Origin: Legionella drozanskii LLAP-1
Lineage (GTDB): Bacteria; Pseudomonadota; Gammaproteobacteria; Legionellales; Legionellaceae
Direction: 5' to 3'
DNA length: 64,000 nt
Assembly (NCBI RefSeq): GCF_001467585.1
Contig: NZ_LNXY01000020.1
Coordinates: 600,894-664,893, forward strand
Shown: positions 54,021-62,838 of the stretch, piece by piece
Numbering within the stretch: position 1 is the stretch's first letter
Layout of the letters: each line of letters starts with the position of its first letter
Program-made: the position numbers and the translations under genes
The notes under the pieces: generated by a model
Seen by the model: the letters and a program-made list of their open reading frames with translations, nothing else
What the model was told of the DNA's origin: nothing
The model's database searches: none

Positions 54021-54827
54021 AAAACCAGGTTATAGCTATAAATTAATACTGTATAATTAAGATAGCTTTAATTATAAAAGTCGATAGATGGCTACTTGAA
54101 AAGTGTAATATTTTTCAAGATACGCTTTAAAAAGTCTTGTAAAGAGCTTGGAAAAAGGGATTCCTACAAGATACGCAATATTCTAAGGAAGTTTAAAACT
54201 CAAACTTTTTTTACTCTTTAGATTTATACTGTCATTCGCTAAACAAAGCGCCTTTTCAAGTTTGGAGCAATATTGAAACTTATAGATCCCTCTTCACAAG
54301 AAGCGATATTAAATTGCTTTAAAAGCGTCAGTATCTAGGCAAAGCGTCCACCTCTAAGAAATCATAGAAAGCAATCTAAGCATTTTAAAAAGTAACCGAT
54401 GGCCAGAGAATAGGGAATTTGTAAGGTTTAAGTTCTAGAAATTTATCAAATCATTAGCTGCTATGCTCTATAGAGATAGGTATTATTAACTTGAATCTAT
54501 TGCTGCATTTACTAGAAGGATAGCAATGAGTTTAGAGCGATATCATTAAAAAATAAATACCATAAAATTATGGAGATTTATTTTTAGAGGAAAGATAGTA
54601 TTATTTGGTTTTTATCTCGTTAAGTTATCTTGTTATCGATTTAATGAGCCGATTTAATAAGAAAACTTAAATTTATTTATTTATTTCAGTAAGTACCAGT
54701 TTTACCTCATTTTCTTAACCAATAAAATTTATTTTTTATAATGATAATGATAATATAAAATTAGGCTAAATTTATATTAATATTTATAAATATGGAATTC
54801 GGTTTTTGCTAATAAGGAGAGAATTCT
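54021..54827. other. AT-rich stretch with no gene
   Basis: About 800 bases in which I see no supported reading frame. It holds a CTTGAAAA...TTTTTCAAG hairpin near 54096-54120, stop codons in all frames, and a Fur-box-like GATAAT array near its right end. It could be decayed coding DNA or carry an RNA gene, but I cannot show either. Confidence 0.5.
54737..54757. promoter_or_regulatory. Possible Fur box
   Basis: TATAATGATAATGATAATA contains two direct GATAAT units and a near third, the hexamer array of a Fur box, 70-90 bases before the DUF2188 gene. The surroundings are very AT-rich, so a chance match is possible. Confidence 0.35.
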
Positions 54828-55022
54828 ATGGAAAGAGATTATCATGTTCGTCCTAATTTAAAGGGGTGGGATGTTATTCAAGAAAACGGATTGGAGACTT
54901 TTCGTTTCAAAGATCAGCAAGAGGCTATTAAAGCCGCACGCACTATGAGTCAGCGTGAAAAAAAGAATCTGTTTATATATGGGAATGACGGTAAAATTAT
55001 AAGAAAGGAATCCTGGACCTAA
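54828..55022 (+). CDS. DUF2188 family protein
   Basis: A 64-aa protein: YHVRPNLKGWDVIQENG, a middle helix with QEAIKAARTMSQREKK, and the end LFIYGNDGKIIRKESW, the full DUF2188 pattern. AAGGAGAG lies seven bases before the ATG. Members are small stress-type proteins of unknown action. A possible Fur site precedes it. Confidence 0.9.
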   Translation: MERDYHVRPNLKGWDVIQENGLETFRFKDQQEAIKAARTMSQREKKNLFIYGNDGKIIRKESWT

Positions 55023-55411
55023 AGCTTTTTTTTATTATTGTAATAAAAGAAAGGACAAATAGAATGATTTTATTTGCAAAAAATTCATTAAATTTTTTTC
55101 ATAATTAATGAAATTAATAATGGCTAATAGATAATATTTTCAAATGAATATTAAAGAAAAGAAGAGCTTTTAACTTAAATTAAAATTTTAAACTGAAATT
55201 AATTTGCTCATTGTAAATTAATTTTATAAGGAAATTTTATTTCAAAAAAGCGCGCTAGGAAATCAGCAAGGAGGCTGACCAATTAACTGATAATGATCGG
55301 TTGTATAATTAATAGGAAAAATAAATTATCTTATATGTATTTTTCTTTCTTTCTATGTTTAAAAAACCGAGATTAGATAATATGAATATCTAAGTCTAAA
55401 TGCTTGATTTA
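55023..55411. other. AT-rich gap with no gene
   Basis: Between the DUF2188 gene and the small minus-strand stress gene there are about 390 bases, mostly A and T, with no supported frame and no strong hairpin. I see nothing in it. Confidence 0.5.
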
Positions 55412-55570
55412 TTAATTTCTTTTGCCGCCACCATCTTGTTTATTTACAGTACGCCAAGCACGTTCTTCTGCTTCTTTTTTAGATACCCCTTTTTTCTCAT
55501 ATCCTTTTTCAATATGTTCAGCTTTTCGTTTTTGTTTATCAGTATATTTAGATTTATCACCTTGAGACAT
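55412..55570 (-). CDS. Small basic stress-type protein (YTDKQKRKAEHIEKGYE family)
   Basis: A 52-aa protein on the minus strand: MSQGDKSKYTDKQKRKAEHI, then EKGYEKKGVSKKEAEERAW and a Gly-Gly-Gly-Lys end. This is a widespread tiny family found near stress genes in many proteobacteria and often annotated as plasmid-stabilisation-like without proof. GGAG lies seven bases before the ATG. It is too short to show as a usual gene call, but the match to the family pattern is strong. Confidence 0.85.
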   Translation of the reverse strand: MSQGDKSKYTDKQKRKAEHIEKGYEKKGVSKKEAEERAWRTVNKQDGGGKRN

Positions 55571-55885
55571 AATAACTCCGTAGCGAAGGACAATTTTTAA
55601 TAATATTATAGTAGACCCTATTTTGAAATCCGTTTTTTTTTAAATCAAAAACTTGCGTTCCTAATAGGATATTGAACTTCAATTCAACTTTGAAATTAGA
55701 ACCTTGAGCGCTTGGATTTCGATTTTTTATCCTCATTTAAATGATATTGGTATTTGTTTGCTAAAAATAGTAATTCTAGTAAAGCAATAGAGTCGCGTGA
55801 GTTTTTTTATTGAAAAAACCTAAATATTAATGATTTAATGATTTTTTATTTGAGCTAGGTACATAACTAGGTGAGGACAGAAATA
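55571..55885. other. Divergent promoter gap
   Basis: A 315-base gap between the minus-strand small stress gene and the plus-strand secretion operon. It is AT-rich and must hold both promoters, but I cannot pick convincing -35/-10 pairs. A weak imperfect hairpin (GTTTTTTTATTGAAAAAACC) lies near 55800. Confidence 0.4.
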
Positions 55886-57466
55886 ATGACGAAGGAAGTT
55901 TCTCTCACAGCAGAAGTATTGGACAGGTCAACCATTCTCTCGATTGTCATTATTAGTGTGCTGGTCAGTATTTTGTCACTGATTGTTCCCATTGCTGCCC
56001 AGACATTGGTTAATTTAATTGCTTTCGGCAAATTATTACAGCCTGTCTTTACTTTAAGTCTAATGGTATTCATCTTAATGGCCAGTTTAGGAGCACTGAG
56101 TGTATGGCAGTTGATTATCATCGAAACAATCCAGCAGAAGTTGATGGTAAAAGTGAGTTTGAATTTAACCACTCAACTTGCCCACTTATCATTGAAAAAT
56201 TTTTCCACCCATTATGGGCCTGAATTAGTTAATCGCTTTTTTGAAATTGTGACTATAAAAAAATCCCTTGCTAGCCTGTTAATTTATGGCATCAATCTGG
56301 GACTACAAGTGTTTTTTGGTTTAATTTTGCTCCTAGCCTATCATCCTCTTTTTATTATTTTTGATGGATTTATTGTCATAAGCGTTCTACTGATTGTTTT
56401 TCTTCCTTTCGGCAAAGCCGTGGATACAGCAAAAAAGGAATGTGATAAAAAACACAAGATTGGCACTTGGCTTGAAGAAATTCTAATTAACCGTTTTTTA
56501 TTTAAATTTAATAGTTATGATCAATTCGTCCTTCGCGAAACCGATCGCAGACTAGTCGAATTCCTAAAAGTCAGAAATCAGCATTTTAAAGAACTCATCA
56601 AGCAGCAAGCTGGTTTTTATATCTTATCGGCCTTTGCAACTAGTATTCTCTTAGGTTTAGGAGGGTATCTTGTTATCAATAACGAATTAAGTCTTGGTCA
56701 GTTGGTTGCCTCTGAGATAGTACTTGGATTGTTCATCTATGCATTCAAACGATTCGGAGCATTATTGGAAAACTACTACGACTTGAGGGCATCTTCTGAC
56801 AAAATCAGCGCACTTCTGAATCTACCTATTGAAAAAGAAAAAAAATCTCTCAGTTTTCTTTCTTCATTAGACCATGTTCGATTACGATTTAATGCCAACC
56901 ATGAAGCAATAGTATCGTTTAACTGCCCAATCATCATCAAAACAGACAGCTCTGAATTATGTCATCATCTTGTTGAGGAATTATTTGGTTTCGCAAAACA
57001 TAATCTTTTGCAGATCGACATCAATGGGATCCCCTGTGAAAGTCAGCATCTTATCCCCCTTCGTCATCATAGCCTCCTCATTACTGGTATTCAGTGGTTC
57101 GCAGGCAGCATCTATGACAATCTTTTTCTAAGTCACAAAAGTATTGCAAACAGAGAAGTTTATGCTTTACTCGAACGTTTACAGTTAATTGATAAAATTA
57201 GAAAGCTTCCTGAAGACCTTCATACCGTGATCTATGATTGGCAAAGCGTGTTTACTGAAGTTGAGCTGACAAAACTCATGATAGCCCGGGCTTTTTTCTT
57301 AAAACCACAGCTCTTAGTTATCGATAGGAGCCTTGACTTATTCGACTCACAGGCCCTTCAAGAGGTATTAGTCTTATTACAAAGTTTAGAAGGCACTCTT
57401 TTAATTATATTAAGTAAACGATCCGATTGGACATTATCCTCTCACTTTTCCAGTGTGAATTTATGA
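55886..57466 (+). CDS. ABC-type exporter homologue with dead nucleotide-binding domain
   Basis: A 526-aa protein with the type I secretion exporter layout: about six helices (residues 15-300) and an ABC domain (about 330-520). Every ATP motif is lost. Walker A is IIKTDSSEL instead of GxxGxGKST, the Q-loop Gln is Thr (LITGIQWFAGSIYDNL), the LSGGQ signature is FTEVEL, Walker B ends LLVIDRSLD with Arg in place of Glu, and the switch His is absent (ILSKRSDW). The fold landmarks GSIYDN and IARAFFLKPQLL stay. The frame is fully open, so it is kept, not decaying. I start at 55886, after GAGG. It overlaps the next gene by ATGA. Confidence 0.9.
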   Translation: MTKEVSLTAEVLDRSTILSIVIISVLVSILSLIVPIAAQTLVNLIAFGKLLQPVFTLSLMVFILMASLGALSVWQLIIIETIQQKLMVKVSLNLTTQLAHLSLKNFSTHYGPELVNRFFEIVTIKKSLASLLIYGINLGLQVFFGLILLLAYHPLFIIFDGFIVISVLLIVFLPFGKAVDTAKKECDKKHKIGTWLEEILINRFLFKFNSYDQFVLRETDRRLVEFLKVRNQHFKELIKQQAGFYILSAFATSILLGLGGYLVINNELSLGQLVASEIVLGLFIYAFKRFGALLENYYDLRASSDKISALLNLPIEKEKKSLSFLSSLDHVRLRFNANHEAIVSFNCPIIIKTDSSELCHHLVEELFGFAKHNLLQIDINGIPCESQHLIPLRHHSLLITGIQWFAGSIYDNLFLSHKSIANREVYALLERLQLIDKIRKLPEDLHTVIYDWQSVFTEVELTKLMIARAFFLKPQLLVIDRSLDLFDSQALQEVLVLLQSLEGTLLIILSKRSDWTLSSHFSSVNL

Positions 57467-58449
57467 AACTTTATTCCTATGCAATTCTAAAAAAATTACC
57501 TAAACCCCGAGTAGTCCTATTCATTACCTTACCTATTTTTTTAGGCGTTGTGCTTATCCTTTTATTCACTCCGTGGCAACAATTTGCATTAGGCAATGGC
57601 AAGGTTATAGCGTATTCGCCGACAGAACGATTACACACGGTCAATTCGCCCATTAGCGGACGTATAAAAAAATGGTATGTCGATGAAGGTATGACAATCA
57701 AAGCAGGTGAGCCAATCGTTGATGTATCGGATAACGACCCTGAACTTTTATCCCGCTTAGAGCTCGAAAAACAAGCAACCCTGCTTAGAATAGAAGCAGC
57801 AAAACAAGCTATAGCGGCAGGAAAATCAAATGTAGATAGACAAAAGAGGTTGTATAACGAGGGCATAAACTCAAAGCGCCAGTACGAACTTGCACAGATA
57901 GAGTATGCAAAATATCAAAACGATCTCGCGCAAGCTAATATCGATAAGGTGAACATTGATATACGAATTGCCCGACAACAAACCCAAGTGATAAAAGCGC
58001 ACGTGGCTGGCACTATTTTTAAGCGGTTGACGGGTGAACAGAGTGTCGTTGTGAGTGCTGGACAAATTTTAGCGCAAATTATCCCTGATACTAAGTCACG
58101 AGCTGTGGAACTTTGGATTGATGGTAATGATATCCCTTTTGTTCGATTGAATCAGAAAGCTCAGCTACAATTTGAGGGCTGGCCGGCCATTCAATTTCGT
58201 GGATGGCCTGAAATTGCTGTAGGAACTTTTGGGGGCACCGTTGCATTTATAGATCCTACAGATAATGGTCAGGGCCTGTTTCGGGCGGTCATTGTTCCAA
58301 ACGAACCTTGGCCTAATATTCGATTTTTAAGACAGGGTGTATTAGTTCATGGCTGGGTTCAATTAGGAAGAGTGCCATTATGGTATGAGCTTTGGCGTCA
58401 ATTCAATGGGTTCCCTCCTGAAAGCGATAGTGAGTACAGGAAGTTATGA
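57463..58449 (+). CDS. HlyD-type membrane fusion protein
   Basis: A periplasmic adaptor with one N-terminal helix (VVLFITLPIFLGVVLILLF), a lipoyl-like half (VNSPISGRIKKWYVDEGMTI), a helical hairpin (residues about 110-170), and the return half (VIKAHVAGTIFKRLTGEQSV). The end has a beta-barrel domain. It bridges the inner-membrane exporter and the outer-membrane channel. The start is at the ATGA overlap with the ABC gene; an earlier in-frame ATG lies within the ABC gene and is less likely. It is 328 aa. Confidence 0.9.
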   Translation: MKLYSYAILKKLPKPRVVLFITLPIFLGVVLILLFTPWQQFALGNGKVIAYSPTERLHTVNSPISGRIKKWYVDEGMTIKAGEPIVDVSDNDPELLSRLELEKQATLLRIEAAKQAIAAGKSNVDRQKRLYNEGINSKRQYELAQIEYAKYQNDLAQANIDKVNIDIRIARQQTQVIKAHVAGTIFKRLTGEQSVVVSAGQILAQIIPDTKSRAVELWIDGNDIPFVRLNQKAQLQFEGWPAIQFRGWPEIAVGTFGGTVAFIDPTDNGQGLFRAVIVPNEPWPNIRFLRQGVLVHGWVQLGRVPLWYELWRQFNGFPPESDSEYRKL

Positions 58450-59870
58450 TCAATTATTTAATTAGAAACTATAGGGTTTTTATTAGTCCGATATTTCTAA
58501 TGTTGCTTGTATTGAGCTCCTCTAACAGCTTTTCCATGGTTAGCCAAGAATTGAAGTTGGCCGATATCCTTGAGAAAGTCGATCACTTTTATCCGCAAGT
58601 GATTATTGCTTATTTAGAAGTAAGCAAAGCTCAAGGAGATTATATCAGTGCGCTCGGCAAATTTGACCCCAGCTTAAACATTAACAGTCGCTCTCAGCCC
58701 TTTGGTGGCTACGTTAATACGCATATAGATAACGAATTAGTAGTACCCACACTAAAAAATGGGTTGAAATTATTTGGTGGATATCGGATTGGACGAGGTG
58801 ATTGGCCTATATATTACCAAAATTATCTCACTAATTCTGGTGGTGAATATCGTGTGGGTTTGTCCTTTCCTTTGCTTCGAAATAGAGCGGTTGATAAAGA
58901 AAGAACCGCTCTGTTTACCCAAGCTGAAACAATTCATCTAAACAATCAAAATGCCGCTTCAACGAAAATAAAAATATATCAAGAAGCCATTCAAGCTTAT
59001 TGGCGATGGGTTGAAGCTGGATTTCAATTAAACACTTTTAGGCATTTGCTCTCTTTGGCAAAAAAGAGACAGAAAGCTATTACAAGACAAGCAAACCAAG
59101 GCGAGTTAGCAAAACTTGCGATAGCCGAAAATTTGCAAATGATGATCCAACGCCAGCAATTTGTTAATCAAGGTGAGATGATGCTGGAGCAAGCAGCGAT
59201 AAATCTTTCAATTTATTATCGGGATGAGAAGGGGCGAAGATTAAAACCCAAAACCTCCCAACTACCCCATCTAATAACCGATAAAAGCATTAAAACATCC
59301 ACCATTTTTGACAGATTAAAAGATCATCCAGAACTTCGTAAAATGGAAAGTTATTACCGAATCATTAAAATGAAACAAAATTTAGCTCGTAATGATTTAT
59401 TACCTAACTTAGATGCGATGGCCTATACCTCCAAACAATATGGGAGTGGAGGCTATCCAAGATTAGTCCCACAAGCTGGACTGGTTGGTATTTCTTTTAA
59501 ATTTCCGCTTTGCCAGCGCGAAGCAAAAGGAAAACTCCTAAGTACAACCAGCGAGCTTCAACAAATAAAAACCAAAAGAAAATTTATCTATGAAAAATTA
59601 AGTAATCAATTAGCCAATCTTTTTATCGCCATCAGAATGTACACCCAGCAAATTAATCTACTTTCTCATTCTTTGCGCTTGGCAAGAAAGGTAGAGCACG
59701 GTGAAATTAAAAAGTTTCATGAAGGGGATAGCAACCTTTTTTTGGTAAATCAGCGAGAGCAAACGACGACACAGGTTCGATTGGATTTAATCAATGCCAA
59801 AATAAGTTTGCAACAAGTTAAAGATATGGTCCAATTCTTCTCGTTTACGCATGGAACTAAAGACCGTTGA
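58446..59870 (+). CDS. TolC-like outer-membrane efflux protein
   Basis: An outer-membrane factor with a signal peptide (FLMLLVLSSSNSFS) and two repeats of the long helical OEP domain. LRNRAVDKERTALFTQAE and the later SFKFPLCQREAKGKLLSTTS are the paired family landmarks. It starts in an ATGA overlap with the HlyD gene and has the usual size, 474 aa. It completes a three-gene export set; no substrate gene stands next to it. Confidence 0.88.
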   Translation: MINYLIRNYRVFISPIFLMLLVLSSSNSFSMVSQELKLADILEKVDHFYPQVIIAYLEVSKAQGDYISALGKFDPSLNINSRSQPFGGYVNTHIDNELVVPTLKNGLKLFGGYRIGRGDWPIYYQNYLTNSGGEYRVGLSFPLLRNRAVDKERTALFTQAETIHLNNQNAASTKIKIYQEAIQAYWRWVEAGFQLNTFRHLLSLAKKRQKAITRQANQGELAKLAIAENLQMMIQRQQFVNQGEMMLEQAAINLSIYYRDEKGRRLKPKTSQLPHLITDKSIKTSTIFDRLKDHPELRKMESYYRIIKMKQNLARNDLLPNLDAMAYTSKQYGSGGYPRLVPQAGLVGISFKFPLCQREAKGKLLSTTSELQQIKTKRKFIYEKLSNQLANLFIAIRMYTQQINLLSHSLRLARKVEHGEIKKFHEGDSNLFLVNQREQTTTQVRLDLINAKISLQQVKDMVQFFSFTHGTKDR

Positions 59871-60123
59871 TTTTGCCGACATCTGAATATCATTACACAG
59901 GAAAATCTTTAATATTTTTTATTATATGATTCCTGGTATCAGCCAATGAGCCTTAGCTTTGGCACTTGCGCAATGATGTAAAAAATATATACAATGTTTA
60001 TTTATATTTAGTTATTATTGTATTTAACAATCTTAGTCCCATAACGATCTGTATCGGAAATATCTGCCGCGCAGCCTTAATTTAAGAGCAGATACTAGCA
60101 AAAAGAGTTAAAGAACGAAAACT

Positions 60124-60203
60124 ATTCGATAATTCGATAATTCGATAATTCGATAATTCGATAATTCGATAATTCGATAATTCGATAATTCGATAATTCG
60201 ATA
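60124..60203. repeat. Ten perfect tandem copies of ATTCGATA
   Basis: An exact 8-base unit repeated ten times, 80 bases in all. It sits at the 3' side of the ruined thioesterase. The pure repeat would change copy number by slippage. It is neither a CRISPR (unit too short, no spacers) nor a known iteron. Confidence 0.97.
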
Positions 60204-60208
60204 ATTTT

Positions 60209-60734
60209 GAAATTTCGGTACTTAACCGCAAAAGTGATTGCCCTGATAGATAGATGAGATCGCTTGTAAATAAATGCAGCCATTTCTTCAATGTTCTGAA
60301 ATTTAAATTGATCTTCCTCAAGGTTAGATCTTGTGTGCCAAAGACTGTGTATTTTTCTTCAAGTTGTTTGCTAATGTTGATACCAAAAAACCGATCCACC
60401 GACAGGGTGAACTAAGAAAAGAGAAGTAGGGTGAGTTCCGGTAGTCAATTTGTTTAAGGTTTGGAGTAATTAAGGATTAATTTTGTGGGCGAATGCTGTT
60501 TTAGGAGTCCATCTATTTTCACAGAAAGGGACAAAATAGTTGGGCACTCAAATAACAGGTTAGTGAAAGAGGAATGGAATAATGCTTTCTTAGATTGGTT
60601 ATAATTTATTAAGCAATTAAGGAGTCGCCACCTAAATCAAAAAAATTATCTTCAACTTGAATGGACTTATGAAAAGTATTTGCCATGTTTTTAAACAGTA
60701 TTCTTGTGTTGACGTTAGACTATCAGAGAAACTG
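60209..60734 (-). pseudogene. Decayed carrier-thioesterase end of an NRPS/PKS
   Basis: On the minus strand, 60609-60719 encodes a carrier-protein fragment with the phosphopantetheine site EDNFFDLGGDSLIA and then a stop. Further on, 60373-60430 encodes SLFLVHPVGGSVFWYQH, the start of a type I thioesterase, then a stop. Continuing in other frames come KQLEEKYTVFGTQD, NIEEMAAFIYKRSH and YLSGQSLL, which match successive thioesterase blocks including the active-site Ser strand. So at least three frame changes have broken it. The order carrier then thioesterase is that of the last module of a synthase. An IS3-like element abuts its 5' side. Confidence 0.8.
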
Positions 60735-61260
60735 TGACCTTTCCCCCGAATTAGTACCACTTTTTCGATGAGATTTATTAGCTTATGCTACCTGCTTAGC
60801 GTATTCAACAGGCGGCATATAATTGAGTGAGCGGCTCAGCCCTGCCAGCTTACAGGCCACACGCTCACTGAGTTTAAAGTGAAATAGGAGGTGCTGGACA
60901 ATAGGCTTTCTTTCAGCTGGCTTTACCACTTTTTTGATAGCACATCCTTCATCGCCTCTAATTCCAAAAGCTTGTCAGCTAATAGTCGCTTTAGTTTATT
61001 ATTCTCAGATTCAAGCTCTCGAAGCCGTTTAGCTTCATTTACCTCAAGCCCTGAATACTTGCTTCGCCAATTGTAAAAAGTGCCCGAGGAAATACTGTAA
61101 TCTCGGCATATATCCTCAACTTTTGTAACAGCTTCATGGGCTTTAATCGCTTTGATGATTTGCTCTTCTGTATAACGTTTTTTCATCTTGAGGTCTCCAA
61201 TCTTGCATTTTTAATGGAAATCTCATCAATGTCATGGTGTTATTTTTGGGGGATAGGTCA
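60735..61260 (-). mobile_element. Internally deleted IS3-family element
   Basis: Ends are inverted repeats: the right end reads TGACCTTTCCCCCGAATTAG and the left end (complement) TGACCTATCCCCCAAAAATA. The total is 526 bases against about 1.2 kb for a full element. orfA is complete (60923-61186). An A-AAA-AAG slip site lies near its end, and a -1 shift leads into orfB, but only about 50 orfB codons remain (60783-60935): the first 36 join directly to the last 14 (NYMPPVEYAKQVA). So about 0.7-0.8 kb, including all the DDE residues, is gone. I see no target duplication. It cannot move by itself. Confidence 0.88.
60923..61186 (-). CDS. IS3-family transposase OrfA
   Basis: An 87-aa helix-turn-helix and leucine-zipper protein: KKRYTEEQIIKAIKAHEAVT, SISSGTFYNWRSKY, and ELESENNKLKRLLADKLLEL. 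This is the typical OrfA of the IS407/IS3 type. It is complete, but its partner orfB has lost its catalytic core. It could still bind the element's ends and act as a repressor of related elements. Confidence 0.93.
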   Translation of the reverse strand: MKKRYTEEQIIKAIKAHEAVTKVEDICRDYSISSGTFYNWRSKYSGLEVNEAKRLRELESENNKLKRLLADKLLELEAMKDVLSKKW

Positions 61261-61460
61261 ATGGCAATATCTATCTCTTAAAGCTTATCTCAAAAGATGT
61301 CGATATGTTACAGATAAATCCAAACAACATCAGATTTACTATGATATTTTATCTATCCAGCGGTTGCACGGTTATTTAAGAGGAATTATTGTTTTTTTAT
61401 AGTATATATATACCATTATAAATATATAAAAATAGTAAAATTTTAGGTTTATGGAAAGAT

Positions 61461-61688
61461 ATGAAAAAATTAATTATAGGGTTTTTTTTATACACATTTC
61501 AATTATCTATTATTAAGGCATGTCCTATTTGTTTGTCAGGAACAGGGAAGGAGGTTCATAGAGGAATTTTCAATCAAGATTTTTTTTATAATCTACTACT
61601 AACTGCATTACCATTTTTTATTTTCTTACTAATTGCATTTTTATTATATCATGGTGTTTTTATAAAAAATTATCTTTTTAGGGACTAA
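61461..61688 (+). CDS. Small membrane protein with CPIC motif
   Basis: A 75-aa protein: a signal-like helix (LIIGFFLYTFQLSIIKA), then CPICLSGTG, then a membrane helix (LLLTALPFFIFLLIAFLLYH). The CxxC right after the signal would face the periplasm and could bind metal or be redox active. GGAAAG is three bases before ATG. It precedes the DUF2243 gene by 4 bases, so they are one unit. Confidence 0.75.
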   Translation: MKKLIIGFFLYTFQLSIIKACPICLSGTGKEVHRGIFNQDFFYNLLLTALPFFIFLLIAFLLYHGVFIKNYLFRD

Positions 61689-61692
61689 ATAA

Positions 61693-62169
61693 ATGAATAA
61701 CAAAAATCCTTTAACGGTAGCGGGATTCTTATTAGGAGTGGGTTTAGGCGGTTTCTTTGATGGCATACTTTTTCATCAAATTTTGCAAGTACACAACATG
61801 GTTTCAAATATTTATTTTCCAAATACTTTGGTTAATGTTGAGATAAATATGTTTTGGGATGGCATGTTCCATGCGTTTACCTGGCTTGTAACTTTACTTG
61901 GAATCTTTTTTCTTTGGAAGGGCCTCAATAATAGTGGAGAAAGGAAAAATGGCTCTTATTTTATTGGTCTATTACTTTTGGGGTGGGGCGTATTTAATAT
62001 AGTGGAAGGGATAATCGACCATTCCATCCTACAATTACATCACGTGATTCAAAGAGTATCATCCACGGAACAAATGTATTCAGATATAGTATTTCTAATT
62101 TCTGGACTATTTCTATGTTTGTTTGGATTTTTGCTATGCTATAGATATAAAGATAATCCAAGTATTTGA
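61693..62169 (+). CDS. DUF2243 membrane protein
   Basis: A 158-aa protein with four helices. The family marks are clear: GFLLGVGLGGFFDGILFHQI at the start, WDGMFHAFTWL, and NIVEGIIDHSILQLHHV with several His that could bind metal or haem. DUF2243 genes are often found in copper and heavy-metal islands. It pairs with the small CPIC protein. The function is unproven. Confidence 0.9.
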   Translation: MNNKNPLTVAGFLLGVGLGGFFDGILFHQILQVHNMVSNIYFPNTLVNVEINMFWDGMFHAFTWLVTLLGIFFLWKGLNNSGERKNGSYFIGLLLLGWGVFNIVEGIIDHSILQLHHVIQRVSSTEQMYSDIVFLISGLFLCLFGFLLCYRYKDNPSI

Positions 62170-62298
62170 GCTCAATAAAATTTATAAAAGGAATAAAACT
62201 GGATGAAAATGATCATATAAGAGAAAACAGTTCTGAAAGCTCGAACAAAAAGCTCAATCAAAAATTATATCGTCAATATAGTCAGCAAAAAAATTATC

Positions 62299-62505
62299 TA
62301 ATAAGGGGGTTGGAGTCCTCACGACCGAAAACGTACGCTAAGCACTAACCCCATGATTTATAGGTGATTAAAACACAACAAATCAACTGGCTTATGAGAT
62401 TTTTATACCTTCGAAAAACATAAATAAATCAAATTTGTTCTTAATTAAAACTATATTTTTGCTTAACGTACGTTTTCGGTCGTGAGGACTCCAAACCCCT
62501 AATAA
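62299..62505. mobile_element. MITE-like element with target duplication
   Basis: Two 40-base inverted arms (62305-62344 and 62460-62499) match at 38 of 40 bases: each begins GGGG and includes TTGGAGTCCTCACGACCGAA. The core of about 115 bases has no frame. The 6-base direct repeat TAATAA flanks both sides (62299-62304, 62500-62505), as expected for a transposed unit. The whole is 195 bases. It has no transposase; it could be moved by a related full element elsewhere. Confidence 0.85.
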
Positions 62506-62789
62506 TACCAATAATTCAGCACAAAAAACCTAATAGGCTTTATGTTAAGGAAGGCCTCTGGGGAGCAATGAAACAGCCAAGTCACTTAAACATTAAATTA
62601 GATTTAAATTGGATCAATTGAATTAATTATTTGCCTAATTGATATTTTGTTTTTGAGCATTGACGAGAAATTTTCTCATTTTTTCACAAATAGAGGGTCG
62701 GCCGGGATTCTGACGAAAAGGGCCGTTTGTTGTTTAATTTCAATTCACTATTTAATGCGGATACCAAGATTGATATTTTTTCCTTATTA

Positions 62790-62831
62790 TACTTAACCTC
62801 GTTTACTTTGGCAAAACGAGGTTAAGTATAT
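62790..62831. terminator. Strong hairpin after the 258-aa orphan
   Basis: ATACTTAACCTCGTTT, a loop, then AAAACGAGGTTAAGTAT: a 16-base stem just past the stop of the minus-strand gene. There is no T-run on either side, so it may be a rho-linked or RNA-stabilising hairpin rather than a standard terminator. Confidence 0.55.
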
Positions 62832-62838
62832 AGTCTGA

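Noticed and set aside
60124..60203. CRISPR array
   Set aside because: The unit is 8 bases with no spacers and no cas genes are in the window.
60082..60399. A 105-aa minus-strand frame through the tandem repeat as a real gene
   Set aside because: Its first part is an out-of-frame piece of a broken thioesterase and the rest is repeat translation.
61136..61402. Plus-strand frame across the left IS end
   Set aside because: It starts inside orfA on the opposite strand and crosses the IS boundary; the part after the IS matches nothing I know.
62166..62348. A 60-aa frame after DUF2243
   Set aside because: It needs a TTG start without a ribosome site and ends inside the arm of the MITE-like element.
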